Shown: positions 33,686 to 46,247, counted from the stretch's first letter. The stretch: DNA of 64,000 nt from Scilla litardierei (GCA_030789695.1 CM061142.1:357839486-357903485); one strand, 5' to 3'. Numbers and translations are program-made. Notes: generated by a model not told the origin, from the sequence alone.

Positions 33686-35512
33686 TGATCACTCCATATT
33701 TTACAACTTTTTTCCGCATGATTGCATGCCATTTAGATCGCTCAAATCATGTTTTTCACGATTTATCGACAATATTGCGATACTTTTCACGATTTGTTGT
33801 TTTTGTCGTATTTCAGGAGATTTGGAGCGCTTTGGAGTGATCCCGAGATACACCTACTCCAGAGTGTCACCGACGACATTCCCGAGGGGTATTTTTCTAT
33901 TGGAGAGGAGCGGAAGAAGAAAGAACATCGTAGGAGCGACGAGGAGGCAAAAACACTCAAAATGGTCATTTCTAGTGTCTCACTCAGCCGAGTGAAGGAG
34001 TCACTCGGCCGACCAGAAGACCCCGCTCGGCCGGCCAGATCGGACACGCACCAAGTGTGCACTCGGCCGAGCATCGGAAGCCACATCGGCCGAGTGACGA
34101 ACCCCGTCCGCCCGAGTGGCACTCAGACGACGCCAATCAAAAACTCCCAACTTACTGTTTTTCGTCAGTCTGAGCATCAGAAGACCCACTCGGCCGAGTG
34201 GCAATTGCCGACCGCCCGAGTGAAGAGAAGCCCATCAGCCGAGTGACGACAACTCACTCGGCCGAGCGACCCCCGAAGTGAAGATCCCCAAGACCCCAGA
34301 CTTACTGGAAATTCTCAGGGTCTCTCACTCGGCCGAGCGACTTTTGTCACTCGGCCGAGTGAGCCGCGCTGCCTGTAGCGTAAATTGCGATTTTCAGGCT
34401 GCGCAGGGGCAATTTTGTCACAGTTTTTTGGGCGATTTTGGGGGGTATTTAACCCCAGTTTTTAACCTAGGTTATAGGGGGCTTTTTCCTGACTTTTTAG
34501 CAGCTTTTTAGATTAAACTTTTTAGCTTTGGATTCTTGTGATTGGAGAGGAGAGAAAAGTTTATTTTTGTTGGATTCTTGGAGAACTCTATTGGTTTGTC
34601 TCCCTCTTCATTAAAAATCTCATTTTTATTGTTTATTTGAATATTGTGATGAATTCTATTGCTAATTCAATTGATTATTCTTGCATTTGCGGTATGATTT
34701 GTGAGTAGTCCTAACGTCTTGGGGCGTGGGGATGAACTCTACGAGCCCAATTCCTGATTTGTGATGATTTGGTAGAACTATTGCTAGAATTGCTATTAGG
34801 GTTAGTTTGGGATCGATTTATTTTGGATAGTTAGTTGTTCATATCGATTGGGATTTGCAAGAGATTGGATCCCAATTCGATAGGAAACCCTAGAAATCCG
34901 AATTGGGTTGAAATTGAGTTACCGTAGTATCGGTTTGCAAGAGATTGGACCGATACTAGGGTTCTCGGTTGCAATTTCATACTGATACCCGTTTGCAAGA
35001 GATTGGACGGGTAGGAACTATCCCAACCTAGGTCGTGGCCCGAGTTTGCACAAGAGTGGACTCGGGACGCGATTGAATGATGATGTTGATCCTAATGCTA
35101 GCTTGCCTATGCTAGGGTTTGCAAGAGATTGGACCCAAACCTAGGTTAGATGTAGACCGGCAACAGCGCGAGAGCGTGAGCTAGGTTTTACATTCAGTTG
35201 CAACTAGTTCATTCGAAATTCTACCCTAGCAATTGTGAGACCAATGAATCACATTGACGAGATACGGTGAGTAGCGGGGATTCCCTATTCCCTAGGCGTC
35301 TTTATCTGATTTTATATCTCCATACTTTGTCTGACGATTGTGACAGGATCGCCGAAAGGCAAATTCCCCCTTTTCTGTTCCTATAGCCAGGTTGTTCGGA
35401 GAAGGCACTGTCATACGTCCTCCCTGTGTTCGATACCCGCTCGCCGCTACACCGTGCGCTTGCGGTAAAACTACACGGTCGCTCTTTTGGGTGTACGCCC
35501 GGGGCGCGATCA
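33686..35512 (+). repeat. Element A right LTR
   Basis: 1827 bp. It repeats the left LTR, including the CTCGGCCGAG array (about 33981-34360) and the constant-loop hairpins (34842-35145), and lacks the 8-bp deletion seen in the left copy. It is followed by the duplicated GTACT. Confidence 0.92.
34842..35145 (+). repeat. Five constant-loop hairpins (right LTR of A)
   Basis: Same five units as at 15750-16053, with identical arms in units 1-4. The third loop reads TTTGCAAGAGATTGGA here (one base different on the left) and the fourth TTTGCACAAGAGTGGA. Confidence 0.9.
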
Positions 35513-35931
35513 GTACTGAGCATCGAATCTCTCTCAAAAGATGGTCCAGTTAATAAGCACCAGACGTGCTTCCTCAGTATCCCACCAGCTCCGAGCATTA
35601 CCAGTCAGCTGTTTCTTGGCAACTTCTACCCAGCCAGACTGGTCGATGCGGGAAAGACTCAAGTCACCTTCAGTGCTTCGGGCCCATTCTTCAGCTTCCA
35701 GTGGGCCTTCCTATCCAAAGAAGCTCTTTGGGTTTAACTCCCAAAATTTCTTGGCTCCAGGTTAGCTCGAGGGGGCGATGGTGGTACATGTAGTATAGCT
35801 TGTTGTCCTTGCTGGATCAGTTGGCGTTGAATGTCCAACATCCCTTACATAACACCCATGAGTTCATGGATGTCGGAATCACCACTTCTATTGGCTCCAT
35901 TTATGTTTCGAGTGTGGGGTCTACCTGCCAT
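35513..35931 (-). pseudogene. Element D gag, N-terminal part
   Basis: Minus strand from the Met at 35931 (MAGRPHTRNINGANRSGDSD) through QRQLIQQGQQAIL and, after frame changes, KKQLTGNARSWWDTEEARLV and INWTIF, which join the part at 14593. GNARSWWD is typical of chromoviral gag. A TAG/TAA-type stop early (after GVM) and at least two frameshifts break it. A stop codon replaces the conserved residue after TIF. Confidence 0.75.
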
Positions 35932-36019
35932 GCTGAAAAACAAAACAAAATAAACATTTGCGTACAAGATTTATCTAGACAGTCTAGTTAATAATGACAT
36001 CCATGTTGTTCCGAGTATT

Positions 36020-36057
36020 TCACAGAATGCAGACCTACATATGCCACCACTAAAACC
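36020..36057 (-). other. Element D putative primer binding region
   Basis: Directly inside the 5' LTR on the minus strand: GGTTTTAGTGGTGGCATATG then TAGGTCTGC. Element B has the same sequence at this place with CCC instead of ATA, and a third relative is at 48753. The primer tRNA is not identified; it is not the initiator-Met or Asp type. Confidence 0.5.
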
Positions 36058-38703
36058 TGTCACGCCCCGCTTCCCATTATACTTGGGAGTGAAGACGCAA
36101 CCGGGTCCGCATGTACTTAAAGCAAAGAAGAAGTACGTATTTTGTTTCTTCATTGACTTAAGCACAATAAGCGTCTGTGTATTTAAGCTTGGCAGGGTCT
36201 AGCATGCGAATATCAGAACAATACAGAATATCATCATTATATTTCGATATCCAGATTACATGTACACAAAGGAATTAAGGCCGAGTATGGCCATTAAAAA
36301 CAGTTACAAAAAATGGAATAACACCCGAATAAAATACAACAACAATATTAGATTTATTGCAGTGTTGCGAAAGCTCGTCGTTCCTCAGCAGTGGATTCCA
36401 GCGTCCTGGTACTCCTGGTCAACTATCTCAGCCTCATGGTTTGTTCATCTTGCAAAATTGTCTCAGAACATGACGTATATTTCACAAGATAACAACAGGG
36501 AAATATACGTCAGTGAGGGTCGCTCGGCAAGTTAAAAATGTTAGAAAATGAACCCTCGGCAAGATGGTAATATAGTTTGCAAAGATTTTGAAGATAAGTG
36601 ACACAAATGTAATTACGACAAATTAAAGCATGGGCAGCGTAAGAGCACATAGCAACGTGTAGTGTACAAAGTAGTGAGTGTTGGAAGTGTAGTGTGCAAA
36701 GTAATGAGCAGGCAAAGTGTAGTGCACAAAGCAGTGAGCGTGACAAGTGTGGTGTACAGAGTAGTAAGAATTGCAAGTGCATATGAGCATGGTAAGAAAA
36801 GCTATCATATTACACAATTCTCAATAGTATCAGCAGAGATAAGATACTGCATCTTTCAATCTCCTAATCTAGGGACAAGCCAAATGTTTGAGGACGGAAG
36901 AAACTATAATTACACCTAAACCAACGGGAGCTACCTGTTTATCAACACATTTAATTGAAAAGTATCGCAAGGCATCGAATCGCTTCAACGTTATTTTATC
37001 AACCTGTTTATAATTATACGAGGCTCTCATTAACTTGGTCGTTATAGTATTTTTAAAAATGATAAATACTTGCCTGAAGCGATGCGATTTGGTTGACTAG
37101 GTGATCGAGGTGAGAGACGTGATTTCATCTGCATCATTGGATTTTAAACAATTAGCTTAATCCTAATCAATTTATTATTTAAACTATACATATATAACAC
37201 TACTGTTAATTAAATACTATAAGACTAATATATACACTGTTAAATACCAACAGTTTCAGAGTATGTATGCAATTGTTTATATATATCCATTACATTGTTC
37301 ATGTTATATATCGTTTATATATAATAAATAACATATACTATATAACTTTCATAATATATAAACTTACTGTTGTAATACACATATATAATAATATAACTAT
37401 CGTATATTTATATAAATCTATGCCTATAATAGTCACAGTTTTGCAAATAGTCCTTCTGCTGCATGCCAAGTAGGTGGGGCCACGCCTCGTGCAGCGATAG
37501 CGGAGAGCACCGGTGGTGCAAGGTGGCGGTTCGAGTGCAGTGCGGTGGTCCAGTGACTACGGTAGCGGTGTGGGCGGCTGCACGCAGAGGAGGCTGCTAG
37601 AGATGGTCGGAGCGGAGTGGGGGTTTGCGGTGGAGATGACCGTCGAAATTTGCTGGCGGGGGAGAGGGAGGTTGGATGGGTCAGAGGAGGCTACGGAGGT
37701 GGCACCGTGGGTTGAGAGTGAGGCTGTCAGAGGTTGAAGAGAGAGGGGGATCTTTATGGGACTAGTCGTGAGTTGAGGGGAGGGGTTGTCGCCGGAGAAG
37801 CGGCGGTGGGTGCGTGGTGGGAGTTGAGGGGCACCGGAGTTCGTAGGGGTGGATGTGATAGGGAGACGGATGGAGGCTGTCGAGAGGAGGTTGATGCCGA
37901 AGTTGAGGGGTGGAGGCTTGAAGGTTGGGGAGCGGATGGCGGTGCGGTGGGGCTGGACAGAGGTGACGTGCAGTGGGGCTGGACAGAGGTGACGTGCGGG
38001 CAGTTACCAAAGCTTATGAAGATGACGTCGGAGTTGAGTGAGGTCAAGGAGGTCTCGAAGGAGGATGAAGGAGCTTGGGGTTGAGAGCTCTCCATCATGA
38101 GATCGAAGAGGGTGGTCGGGTTGTGGTTTGTAGGAGGGGAGTCTGCGGGCTGGCGATGGAAGGCGTTGAAGGGTGGTGAGGTGGTTGGAGGTTGTCTGCG
38201 AGGGTCGTGGCTGGGAAAGGGTGATGCGACGAGAAGGACGGGGGCGTAACGAGGTTGACAATAAGGCACTGGGGTTTAAGAGAGAGGGGCTGTGAGGTCG
38301 GGGGTTCTGCCTGTGGGTTGGAGGAGCGAAGGCTGAGCGGTGGGCTAGATGATGGTAGTAGCCTTGGTGGCTGGGTCGGAGAGTGGGGGAGGTGCGGTGA
38401 TCGGGGCTGTTGGTGGTGGCCGCCGGAGTTCACTGGGGGAGGAGTTCGAAGAGGTGGGTGGTTGTGGCTTTTGGTTTTGAAGAGGAGGGGTTTGCATGGG
38501 AAGGAGGCAGCTAAGAAGAAGTGCGGGAGAGAGGGAAGGTGTATGCATGCGTAAGACATCGAGGGTTCATTGAGATGTTAAGCGGGGATCATGGGTGACG
38601 TTGAGTGTTTGTTGGGATCGCATGGGAGAGAGCGGGGTCGTTGCATGAGTGGGTTATGGGTGAGTGTTAGGATCTAATATTATTAGGATTTAATTAAGGT
38701 TAA
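36058..38703 (-). mobile_element. Element D 5' LTR, first part (interrupted by element C)
   Basis: Aligns with 10108-13080 of the other LTR from TGTCACGCCCCGC onward. Divergence is clearly higher than for A, B or C, and there are several indels, including absence of the 10988-11277 segment. The 30-bp repeat recurs at 36661-36780. Interrupted at 38703 by element C. Confidence 0.85.
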
Positions 38704-40623
38704 TGACGCGAGTTCATATTTCACCTTTCGCACACGCTCTTTATCGTATTTTCATATGCATTTCATCTCATTCCATGTTGTATATATCACTTTTTTGGTT
38801 CATATTTACTATTGGGTGTATTGTTTTTATTTCAGGTAAATGTCATCATTTCGGTGTCTCCTGGAGTCAACCTTGCATGTAGGGACCAAAGCACGCATAT
38901 ACGGCAAAGATCTGATGGCCAACGATGAGGATTTGAAGATTTGGAGCTTCAACCGATCGGGTGGACAGACCCACCCGATCGGTTCGTGCACGTGTATCCG
39001 ACCCGATCAGGAAGCAGCAGTGAAGAAGACCCCACTCGATCGGTTCAGTAATCGGGTGGTCATGACAGTGCTCTCTATTTTTGAGAGAGCTTTCCAACCG
39101 ATCGGTTCGTCTCCCCGGGTCATCTTAGGGAAGAACCCACCCGATCGGTTGACACTTAAACCGATCGGGTGGCCCTTTCTTCCCCTTTTGTGTACTGCTG
39201 CTCATTCATTGAAGATCTGCTATCATTTCAGTGGAATTTTGGGTGATCTCTTATTTTTCTAGCGTCGGCATCGTCATTAGCTTTCCAACGATAGGTCGCA
39301 GGCCCAAATCTGATTTTTCTACATTTTTCTGGAATTTTCTGAGCACAACGGGTTGCTGAAATTGGCTGATGTCTGAAATTTAACTTCAACCGATCGGTTG
39401 GGAGTCCAACGGATCGGTCCTGGTCAATTTTAGAAGTTGTACATCTCTGTTTGCTTCCACCCGATCGGTTGACACTCCAACCGATCGGGTGGCCCTGTTT
39501 TAGTAGTTTTATTGGGTTTTTGGACCCGAACCGTTAGGGTTTTGATGGGGCTTATAAATATAAGTGTGGGCACAACTTGGAGCTTCTTCTTCCCTATTTT
39601 TTCAGCAGCTTTTGCCCCTTTTATGGAGCCTTAGAATAGGTTAGATTAGGTTTCTATTGGAATAAGTCCTGTAATGGATTGATGGATTCAAATGCAAGAT
39701 AAGTATTTCTTTCTTGTATTTCCATTGTTTGTGTTATTTTCATTTTGCTTCATGATGAATGTTTGTTTGGATTTATTGATTGCTATCATGTTCTTCATAA
39801 TTGAGTAGTTCTTGATGAACCCTAATATGGGTTAGATTAGGATTGTTGCTTGGAATTTTACATTTGACTTGATTGCATGGCAAGTGTTTGATGAAATGTG
39901 TCAATGGGGATTTCTAGCAATCTGAGTCCAATTCGTATGGCAACACACTAGATGTGTTGGGGTTTGGGGTCCGGATGCTTGTCCTGTCAAGATCCGCTTT
40001 GATGTATTGCAAGAAATCACATTCGACCTATTTGGCCATTAGGGTTGCGCGGGGGTGTTTTATTGTCATTGGCGGGAGAAAGATGCCACTGACCGTCGGG
40101 CCAAGGGGAAATAAAACTGGCATTTGTTCCCTAGCCACAGCTCACACCCCTAGCATTGACATCGAGTCTTCGTGTGTGGGAACGGATTGGACGAAATGTT
40201 AGGAGTTAACATTGCGGCCTTAATGCTCCTGGTTGCGGTCGGTGTTAATGGACATGGGAATGCCCACCGTCCAAAACCGGGTAGACCTGGCGTATCATCC
40301 TGGGCATCGACCGAAATATCGGTCCCATGGGGCACTAGGTACCACCTTTTGGGACAATGTCTCACCCTGGGTCAAGTCGAATGCCAAGTGTCATAAGTGC
40401 TCTAGCCCATGTTAGCGGAGATTCGTTTCTTGTGTTTTTCATTTCTTTCTTTTATTTCTATAGTTCCACTCATATAATCCGTGTAGCTCTCATACAACCT
40501 AGGCAAGGCTAGTATCCATTCAAGCCATCTACCTCACTGAGTTCGATATACCTGCACCCTACACTAACTGTGCACTTGCGGTAAAACGACACCGCGCCCA
40601 AACCGTAAACGGGGCGCCGGTCA
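38704..40623 (+). repeat. Element C left LTR with ACCGATCGGT palindrome array
   Basis: From 38950 to 39493 there are about eleven copies of ACCGATCGGT or CCCGATCGG-type palindromes (best copy AACCGATCGGTT near 39094). Several are arranged as facing pairs, CACCCGATCGGTTGACACT then AACCGATCGGGTGG. TTATAAATATAAG near 39551 is the likely TATA box. Further down are short perfect hairpins such as CAACACACTAGATGTGTTG (39943) and ACCGAAATATCGGT (40310). Confidence 0.9.
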
Positions 40624-40629
40624 AGTTTT

Positions 40630-40647
40630 TGGCGCCGTTCCTGGGGA
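40630..40647 (+). other. Element C primer binding site
   Basis: TGGCGCCGTTCCTGGGGA, six bases after the left LTR with the same AGTTTT spacer as element A. It differs from the tRNA-Asp match TGGCGCCGTTGCCGGGGA at two positions. Confidence 0.85.
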
Positions 40648-40826
40648 GGCGTTCGGTTTGATATTAGCTTAGCTTGGGTTTGTTAGACTACACATATAAA
40701 AAAACAAATAGAATAACCAAGAAAATTTTCCCCCACCATTATATTATTATTATTTGTTATTCTCTTGTATTATTGACGCTCCTTTCTAGTTTTCTTATTT
40801 TTTTGTCAAATATCTTTGGTATAACC

Positions 40827-42185
40827 ATGTGGGGATCAAATTTTGATGCTCAGATGGGAAGCTATGATCCTTATTTATTTGTGGTTTGTGAGATTTATGG
40901 CATGGCAGGGCACGTGCATAATGATTGCATATTTACACCTGAGAGCCTCATTCTAAACCAAGGCCAAACATTTTCCCACAACCTTAGACCAAACACCTCC
41001 CATCCATTTTCTTAACCTTATATCCCTCTATAAACACAAGAAAAATCAAGTATTGAGTCTCTCCTTGAAAGTGACATGTTTAACCAAGGCCAAATATTGC
41101 AGAACTTTATGGTACCAATCACCGAGCCTACACCGAGGAGAGAGGATGGAGGAGAGGATGTACCCACTTTCATGGTTGAGACCACCAGCGCATCAGCCAC
41201 CATAGACACATCTCATGTCGATGTCCCATTTTTCCAACACTACCACTTGGATGACAATGCATTTTTTGATGATGATTGGGAGGATGGGGTGACTTCTCCA
41301 GGATCTGAGGGAGAGACTTCTTATCTTGATTTGGATACCCCACATGAGTCCTACAAGAGCACCGAGGATACTACAGAGCTTATGCATACCGACGAGGATG
41401 ATGTTCGTGAGGACGAGGACACCAAGACCACATACGAGTGGTCCGCTCCACATCCACCTCCACAGCCATCTCTGTCAATGCTTCTTCCTTGGCCTGTGGT
41501 CAACCATGATGATGTCATTTAGGACATCGAGCAGATGGTGAAGCATGAGCATATCGTCGAGGAGAATGTGCATGAGGGCTTGAACACGATGGTCTACTTC
41601 ATGGAGCCCGAGTCACATCTACCTCTACCGTCACTCTCCACTTCTTATGCGGCTGAGCATCTACTTGAGCATATTGCCCCTATTCAGGGAGATTTTCATA
41701 ATCACTCTCACTCCACATTTAAGTCACGCTTTTCACGTCCTGTTTCTTTAGACTTCAATGTTTTTGACACACCATATCCCTCGCAGGACACAGGATCAAC
41801 TTCTCCTGAGGTATGCTGCGGTGTGTCACCACCTGGAGAGCCACTTCTCTTGGAGAGCGAGGATTTGGTCGTCACTAGTACAGAGGATCGCTACCCATTC
41901 TCAGGGAGTATTCGTCACCCCTTTATTATTTTTCCATCTTATTTTGACGATTATCTCTGGGATACATTTATTTTAGGAAATAATTTTTTTCCATGGACTA
42001 ATGCACCTCGTCCTTTGCAGGTCACAGGTGGACACCTACTAAGGATGCTTGGAGGTGCATTGCTTGGGTCCATTGGCATACATGTCACAGCGCTTCTGGC
42101 GGAGCCACAGCAGGAGCAGTTAGAGCAGCTACCTGCCCCACTCCAGATTTTGGATCTGACAATGCTCAGGTGTATCCTCATCTAG
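40827..42185 (+). pseudogene. Element C acidic ORF of unknown function (three stops)
   Basis: One frame from ATG 40827 to 42185 is interrupted by stops at 41013, 41031 and 41520. Near the start CEIYGMAGHVHNDC looks like a CCHC zinc knuckle whose second Cys has become Tyr. The rest is Asp/Glu-rich (FFDDDWEDGVTSPGSEGE, DEDDVREDEDTKTTYEW), then Pro/Ser/His-rich, with a hydrophobic segment MLGGALLGSIGIHVTALLAE near the end. I recognise no family. The knuckle would fit a gag relic, but no capsid motif is visible. Confidence 0.5.
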
Positions 42186-44016
42186 TAGTGTAGAAATTTA
42201 CCCCTTTCTAGTTTAGATTAGAATAATCTCGTCTCCTCTCATTAGCGAGGGGAGCGTATCTAGGGTTTGCTTTTGCATCATAATAACCCATCATATTGGG
42301 CCCTTCTATCATTTCACCCCCAATCACCCTATCGTTGGTCTTTTGGCATTTTTCTTGGCCCCGTTATCATTTTTCTCCATGAGACCCCTACCACCTCCAA
42401 AGGGTGGTGGTGCCTGTTCTGCCTATTGTTCACTCTCCCCTTTATCTTTTATGCCCGGTATCGGATTTTCATATCTTTGGGGGATAGCTTATATTAGCTT
42501 GGGGGAGAGGATTGCCCATAGTCATTTTTGTTATTTTTGATGCATTTCCCCTCCCATTTTATCTTTGCTCTCTCATGAGTAATTTTATTGTATTGAGGGC
42601 AATGCAAGATTTAGCTTGGGGAGTTGCATTTCATGCATGTTTCCTTTATTTTATTCCATTTTTCACCTTTTTCATGCATCAAAAATTTTTCTTTTCATTT
42701 TTATGCATCATTCCCATCATGCATTTTTCTTTCCCCATTCCGTTCTTGCCTCTTTCTAGAGATGAACCCTCAATGATATTTTGCCACTCATGCTTCACTT
42801 TTCGCATTTGAGCACCTTTTTCCATCACGCTATTTCTTTGATTATTCAATGCTCATAAATGTGTTTTGCCATCTTTTGGGTGTATTTGCTATATTCCGAG
42901 ATTGTTGGTTGTGATTGTGTTTAAGGCATACTTCTAACTATATATCGTATTTTAATATTCCCCTCTATTTGAAGTTCCTAGATTTTCACGCTTCACTTCT
43001 AAGAAATGCTTATTTTACCATCCTACCCATGTGCTTCTAACTCTTGCATGAAATACTATATGTGTACTCTTATCACATGTGTTAGCTACCTTTCTACGGG
43101 ATTAGGATAACCACACCCTTGTTCCGTGCTTTAATTCATGAAGGATTTTCTTGCCATGCTTGGATTTCTCAAAATTTCTCTTTTATTTTACTTTGTACAT
43201 TCCCCCTCGTCGTGCATCGTTCTCCCATTTGGTGGAGTGCACACCTTTGTACATATTTTTGTATAATGGTCCTTCGGTGTTCTTCGTAACCCGACGCCCT
43301 AAAGCCATCTGGCTTGGGATGCTTAAGCCGCCCTTGCATTCCATTGCGATCCCGCAAGTTTGCAAGACAAAAATATTAAAATCAAAACAAAACCAACAAA
43401 AAACGAATAAACAAAAAAATATAAACAACTGTATATAGGGAAGGCGAGAGTTTGTACAAAGTGATCTTTCCACATTTTCTCCATCTCCTTTTGAAAATAA
43501 AAGCAATGTAAGAAAGTGTTTCAAATATCAAAAACGACAAGTGTGCGTGGTGATTCCTTACATCCTAGAGATTGATAGCTATTCACATGATTCATATCTA
43601 TTCTTTCTTACTTCTTCATGAATGTATGGGTATCTCATATTCACCGTTTGGAAGATTTGATAAGAATTTTGAGCTTCCTCATATTTGGGCATATTATTTA
43701 CTATAACATGCTATGATATCATTGCCTTTGCCAATGTCACGCTTCTATCTCTTTTGTGCTCTATTAATATTAACCCATGATGCTTTATTATGAGATTGAA
43801 TTCTTGATTTAGATTGTGCCATGATGCTTTATTATGAGATTGAATTCTTGATTTAGATTGTGATATGCTTTTCCCTTGTGCTTGATTGTGTTGGTGATTA
43901 CATTTGTGGTTTGGAGAGGGCGATCAAGTATTCTTCGCTTTCCCTTCTTGCTCTCGCACCCGAACTTCATTCCAACTCGTCTTCCTCGGGACGAGGAAGA
44001 GTTTAGCTTGGGGGCT
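42186..44016 (+). other. Element C 3' non-coding region
   Basis: T-rich, no gene. PPT-like motifs ATTAGCTTGGGGGAGAGG (42495) and TTTAGCTTGGGGAGTTG (42611) precede the terminal one at 44003-44016. A direct repeat of about 55 bp is present (43760-43815 and 43816-43870, CCATGATGCTTTATTATGAG). Confidence 0.7.
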
Positions 44017-45936
44017 TGATGAGTGTTCATATTTCACCTTTTGCACATGCTCTTTATCGTGTTTTCGTATGCATTTCATCTCATTCCATGTTGTATATAT
44101 CACTTTTTTGGTTCATATTGACTATTGGGTGTATTGTTTGTATTTCAGGTAAATGTCGGCATTTCGGTGTCTCCTGGAGTCAACCTTGCATGTAGGGACC
44201 AAAGCACGAGTATACGGCAAAGATCCGATGGCCAAAGATGAGGATTTGAAGATTTGGAGCTTCAACCGATCGGGTGGATAGACCCACCGGATCGGTTCAT
44301 GCACGCGTATCCGACCCGATCAAGAAGCAGCAGTGAAGAAGACCCCATCCGATCGATTCAGTGATAGGGTGGTCATGACAGTGCTCTATGTTTTTGAGAG
44401 AGCTTCCAAACCGATCGGTTTGTCCCCCCGGGTCATCTTGGGGAAGAACCCACCCGATCGGTTGACACTTCAACCGATCGGGTGGCCCTTTCTTCCCCTT
44501 TCGTGTACTGCTGCTCATTCATTGAAGATCTGCTATCATTTCAGTGGAATTTTGGGTGATCTCTTATTTTTCTATCATCGACATCGTCGTTAGCTTTCCA
44601 ACGATAGGTCGCAGGCCCAAATCCAATTTTTCTACATTTTTCTGGAATTTTCTGAGCACAGCGGAGTGCTGAAATTGGCTGATGTCTGAAATTTAACTTC
44701 AACCGATCGGTTGGGAGTCCAACGGATCGGTTCTGGTCAATTTCAGAAGTTGTGCATCTCTGTTTGCTTCCACCCGATCGGTTGACACTCCAACCGATCG
44801 GGTGGCCCTGTTTTAGCAGTTTTATTGGGTTTTTGGACCCGAACCGTTAGGGTTTTGATGGGGCTTATATATATAAGTGTGGGCACGACTTGGAGCTTCT
44901 TCTTCCCTATTTTTTAGCAGCTTTTGCCCCTTTTATGGGAGCCTTAGATTAGGTTAGATTAGGTTTCTATTGAAATAAGTCTTGTAATGGATTGATGGAT
45001 TCAAATGCAAGATAAGTATTTCTTTCTTTTATTTCCATTGTTTGTGTTATTATCATTTTTCTTGATGATGAATATTTGTTTGGATTTATTGATTGCTATC
45101 ATGTTCTTCATCATTGAGTAGTTCTTGATGAACCCTAATATGGGTTAGAGTATGATTGATGCTTGGAATTTTACATTTGACTTGATTGCATGGCAAGTGT
45201 TTAATGAAATGTGTCAATGGGCATTTCTAGCAATCTGAGTCCAATTCATATGGCAACACACTAGATGTGTTGGGGTTTGGGGTCCGGATGCTTGTCCTAT
45301 TAAGATCCTCTTTGATGTATTGCTAGAAATCACATTCAACCTATTTGGCCATTAGGGTTACGCGGGGGTGTTTTATTGTCATTGGCGGGAGAAAGACCGC
45401 CCTGACCGTCGGGCCAAGGGGAAATAAAACTGGCATTTGTTCCCTAGCCACAGCTCACACCCCTAGCATTGACATCGAGTCTTCGCGTGTGGGAACGGAT
45501 TGGACGAAATGTTAGGAGTTATCATTGTGGCCTTAATGCTCCTGGTTGCGGTCGGTGTTAATGGACATAGGAATGCCCACCGTCCAAAACCGGGTAGACC
45601 TGGCGTATCATCCTGGGCATCGACCGAAATATCGGTCCCATGGGGCACTAGGTACCACCTTTTGGGACAATGTCTCACCCTGGGTTAAGTCGAATGCCAA
45701 GTGTCATGAGTGCTCTAGCCCATGTTAGCGGAGATTCGTTTCTTGGCTTTTTCATTTCTTTCTTTTATTTCTGTACTTCCACTCATATAATCCGTGTAGC
45801 TCTCACACAACCTAGGCGAGGCTAATAGCCATTCAAGCCATCCACCTCCCTGAGTTCGATATACTTGCACTCTACACTAACCATGCACATGCGGTAAAAC
45901 AACACCGCGCCCAAACCGTAAATGGGGCGCCGGTCA
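44017..45936 (+). repeat. Element C right LTR
   Basis: 1920 bp, a diverged copy of the left LTR (a few percent by eye). The palindrome array is at 44262-44806 and the TATA-like TTATATATATAAG is near 44864. Confidence 0.92.
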
Positions 45937-46247
45937 GTTAAATAAAATCTAACTAATTAAGATTTTTAGATTATTATGATTAAGATTAGATATTTTGTTC
46001 AGTTAAGATATCTTGATTAGAAAGATCGATTTGGTTAGGATTTGATTTGCAACTCGATTTGGTTAAGTTTTTTGGACCCGTTACGATCACAATCTGATTG
46101 GGAAAGATCAATTCGGTTGATAATAATTAGATTTAGCAATTAAGATTTTATTAGGAAGTCGATTCGGCTAACATCTTTGGGTTAAGATTTGGTTTCAGAA
46201 ATTGATTGGGGTAAATAAATTCAGATTCATAACATCGAGTAATATTT
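45937..46247 (-). mobile_element. Element D 5' LTR, second part (truncated)
   Basis: Continues the alignment with 13070-13400 of the other LTR (AAATCTAACTAATTAAGATT...ATTCATAACATCGAGTAA). It stops at about 46247 in the middle of that sequence, so roughly 340 bp of LTR and the outer end are missing or displaced. Confidence 0.8.

Larger units (their letters stand above)
14594..35512 (+). mobile_element. Element A: Athila-like Gypsy retrotransposon, interrupted by element B
   Basis: LTRs at 14594-16412 and 33686-35512 begin TGATCACTCC and end GGGCGCGATCA. The flanking 5-bp duplication is GTACT (14589-14593 and 35513-35517). Behind the left LTR is a PBS identical over 18 nt to the complement of plant tRNA-Asp ends (TGGCGCCGTTGCCGGGGA), as used by Athila. 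Order inside: gag, protease, a second LTR-end/PBS piece, a palindrome array, an ATHILA ORF-1-like gene, a long non-coding 3' part split by element B, and a polypurine tract AAGCTTGGGGGATTT. No RT, RNase H or integrase was found, so it is non-autonomous. Without B it is about 11.7 kb. Confidence 0.92.
38704..45936 (+). mobile_element. Element C: non-autonomous Athila-primed retrotransposon
   Basis: 7.2 kb with LTRs 38704-40623 and 44017-45936 (1920 bp each; TGACGCGAGTTC or TGATGAGTGTTC ... GGGGCGCCGGTCA) and 5-bp duplication GTTAA (38699-38703, 45937-45941). The PBS is of tRNA-Asp type with two changed bases. It contains one acidic reading frame with stops and a PPT TTAGCTTGGGGGCT before the right LTR. 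No protease, RT, RNase H or integrase, so it must have used proteins from another element. Confidence 0.93.
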
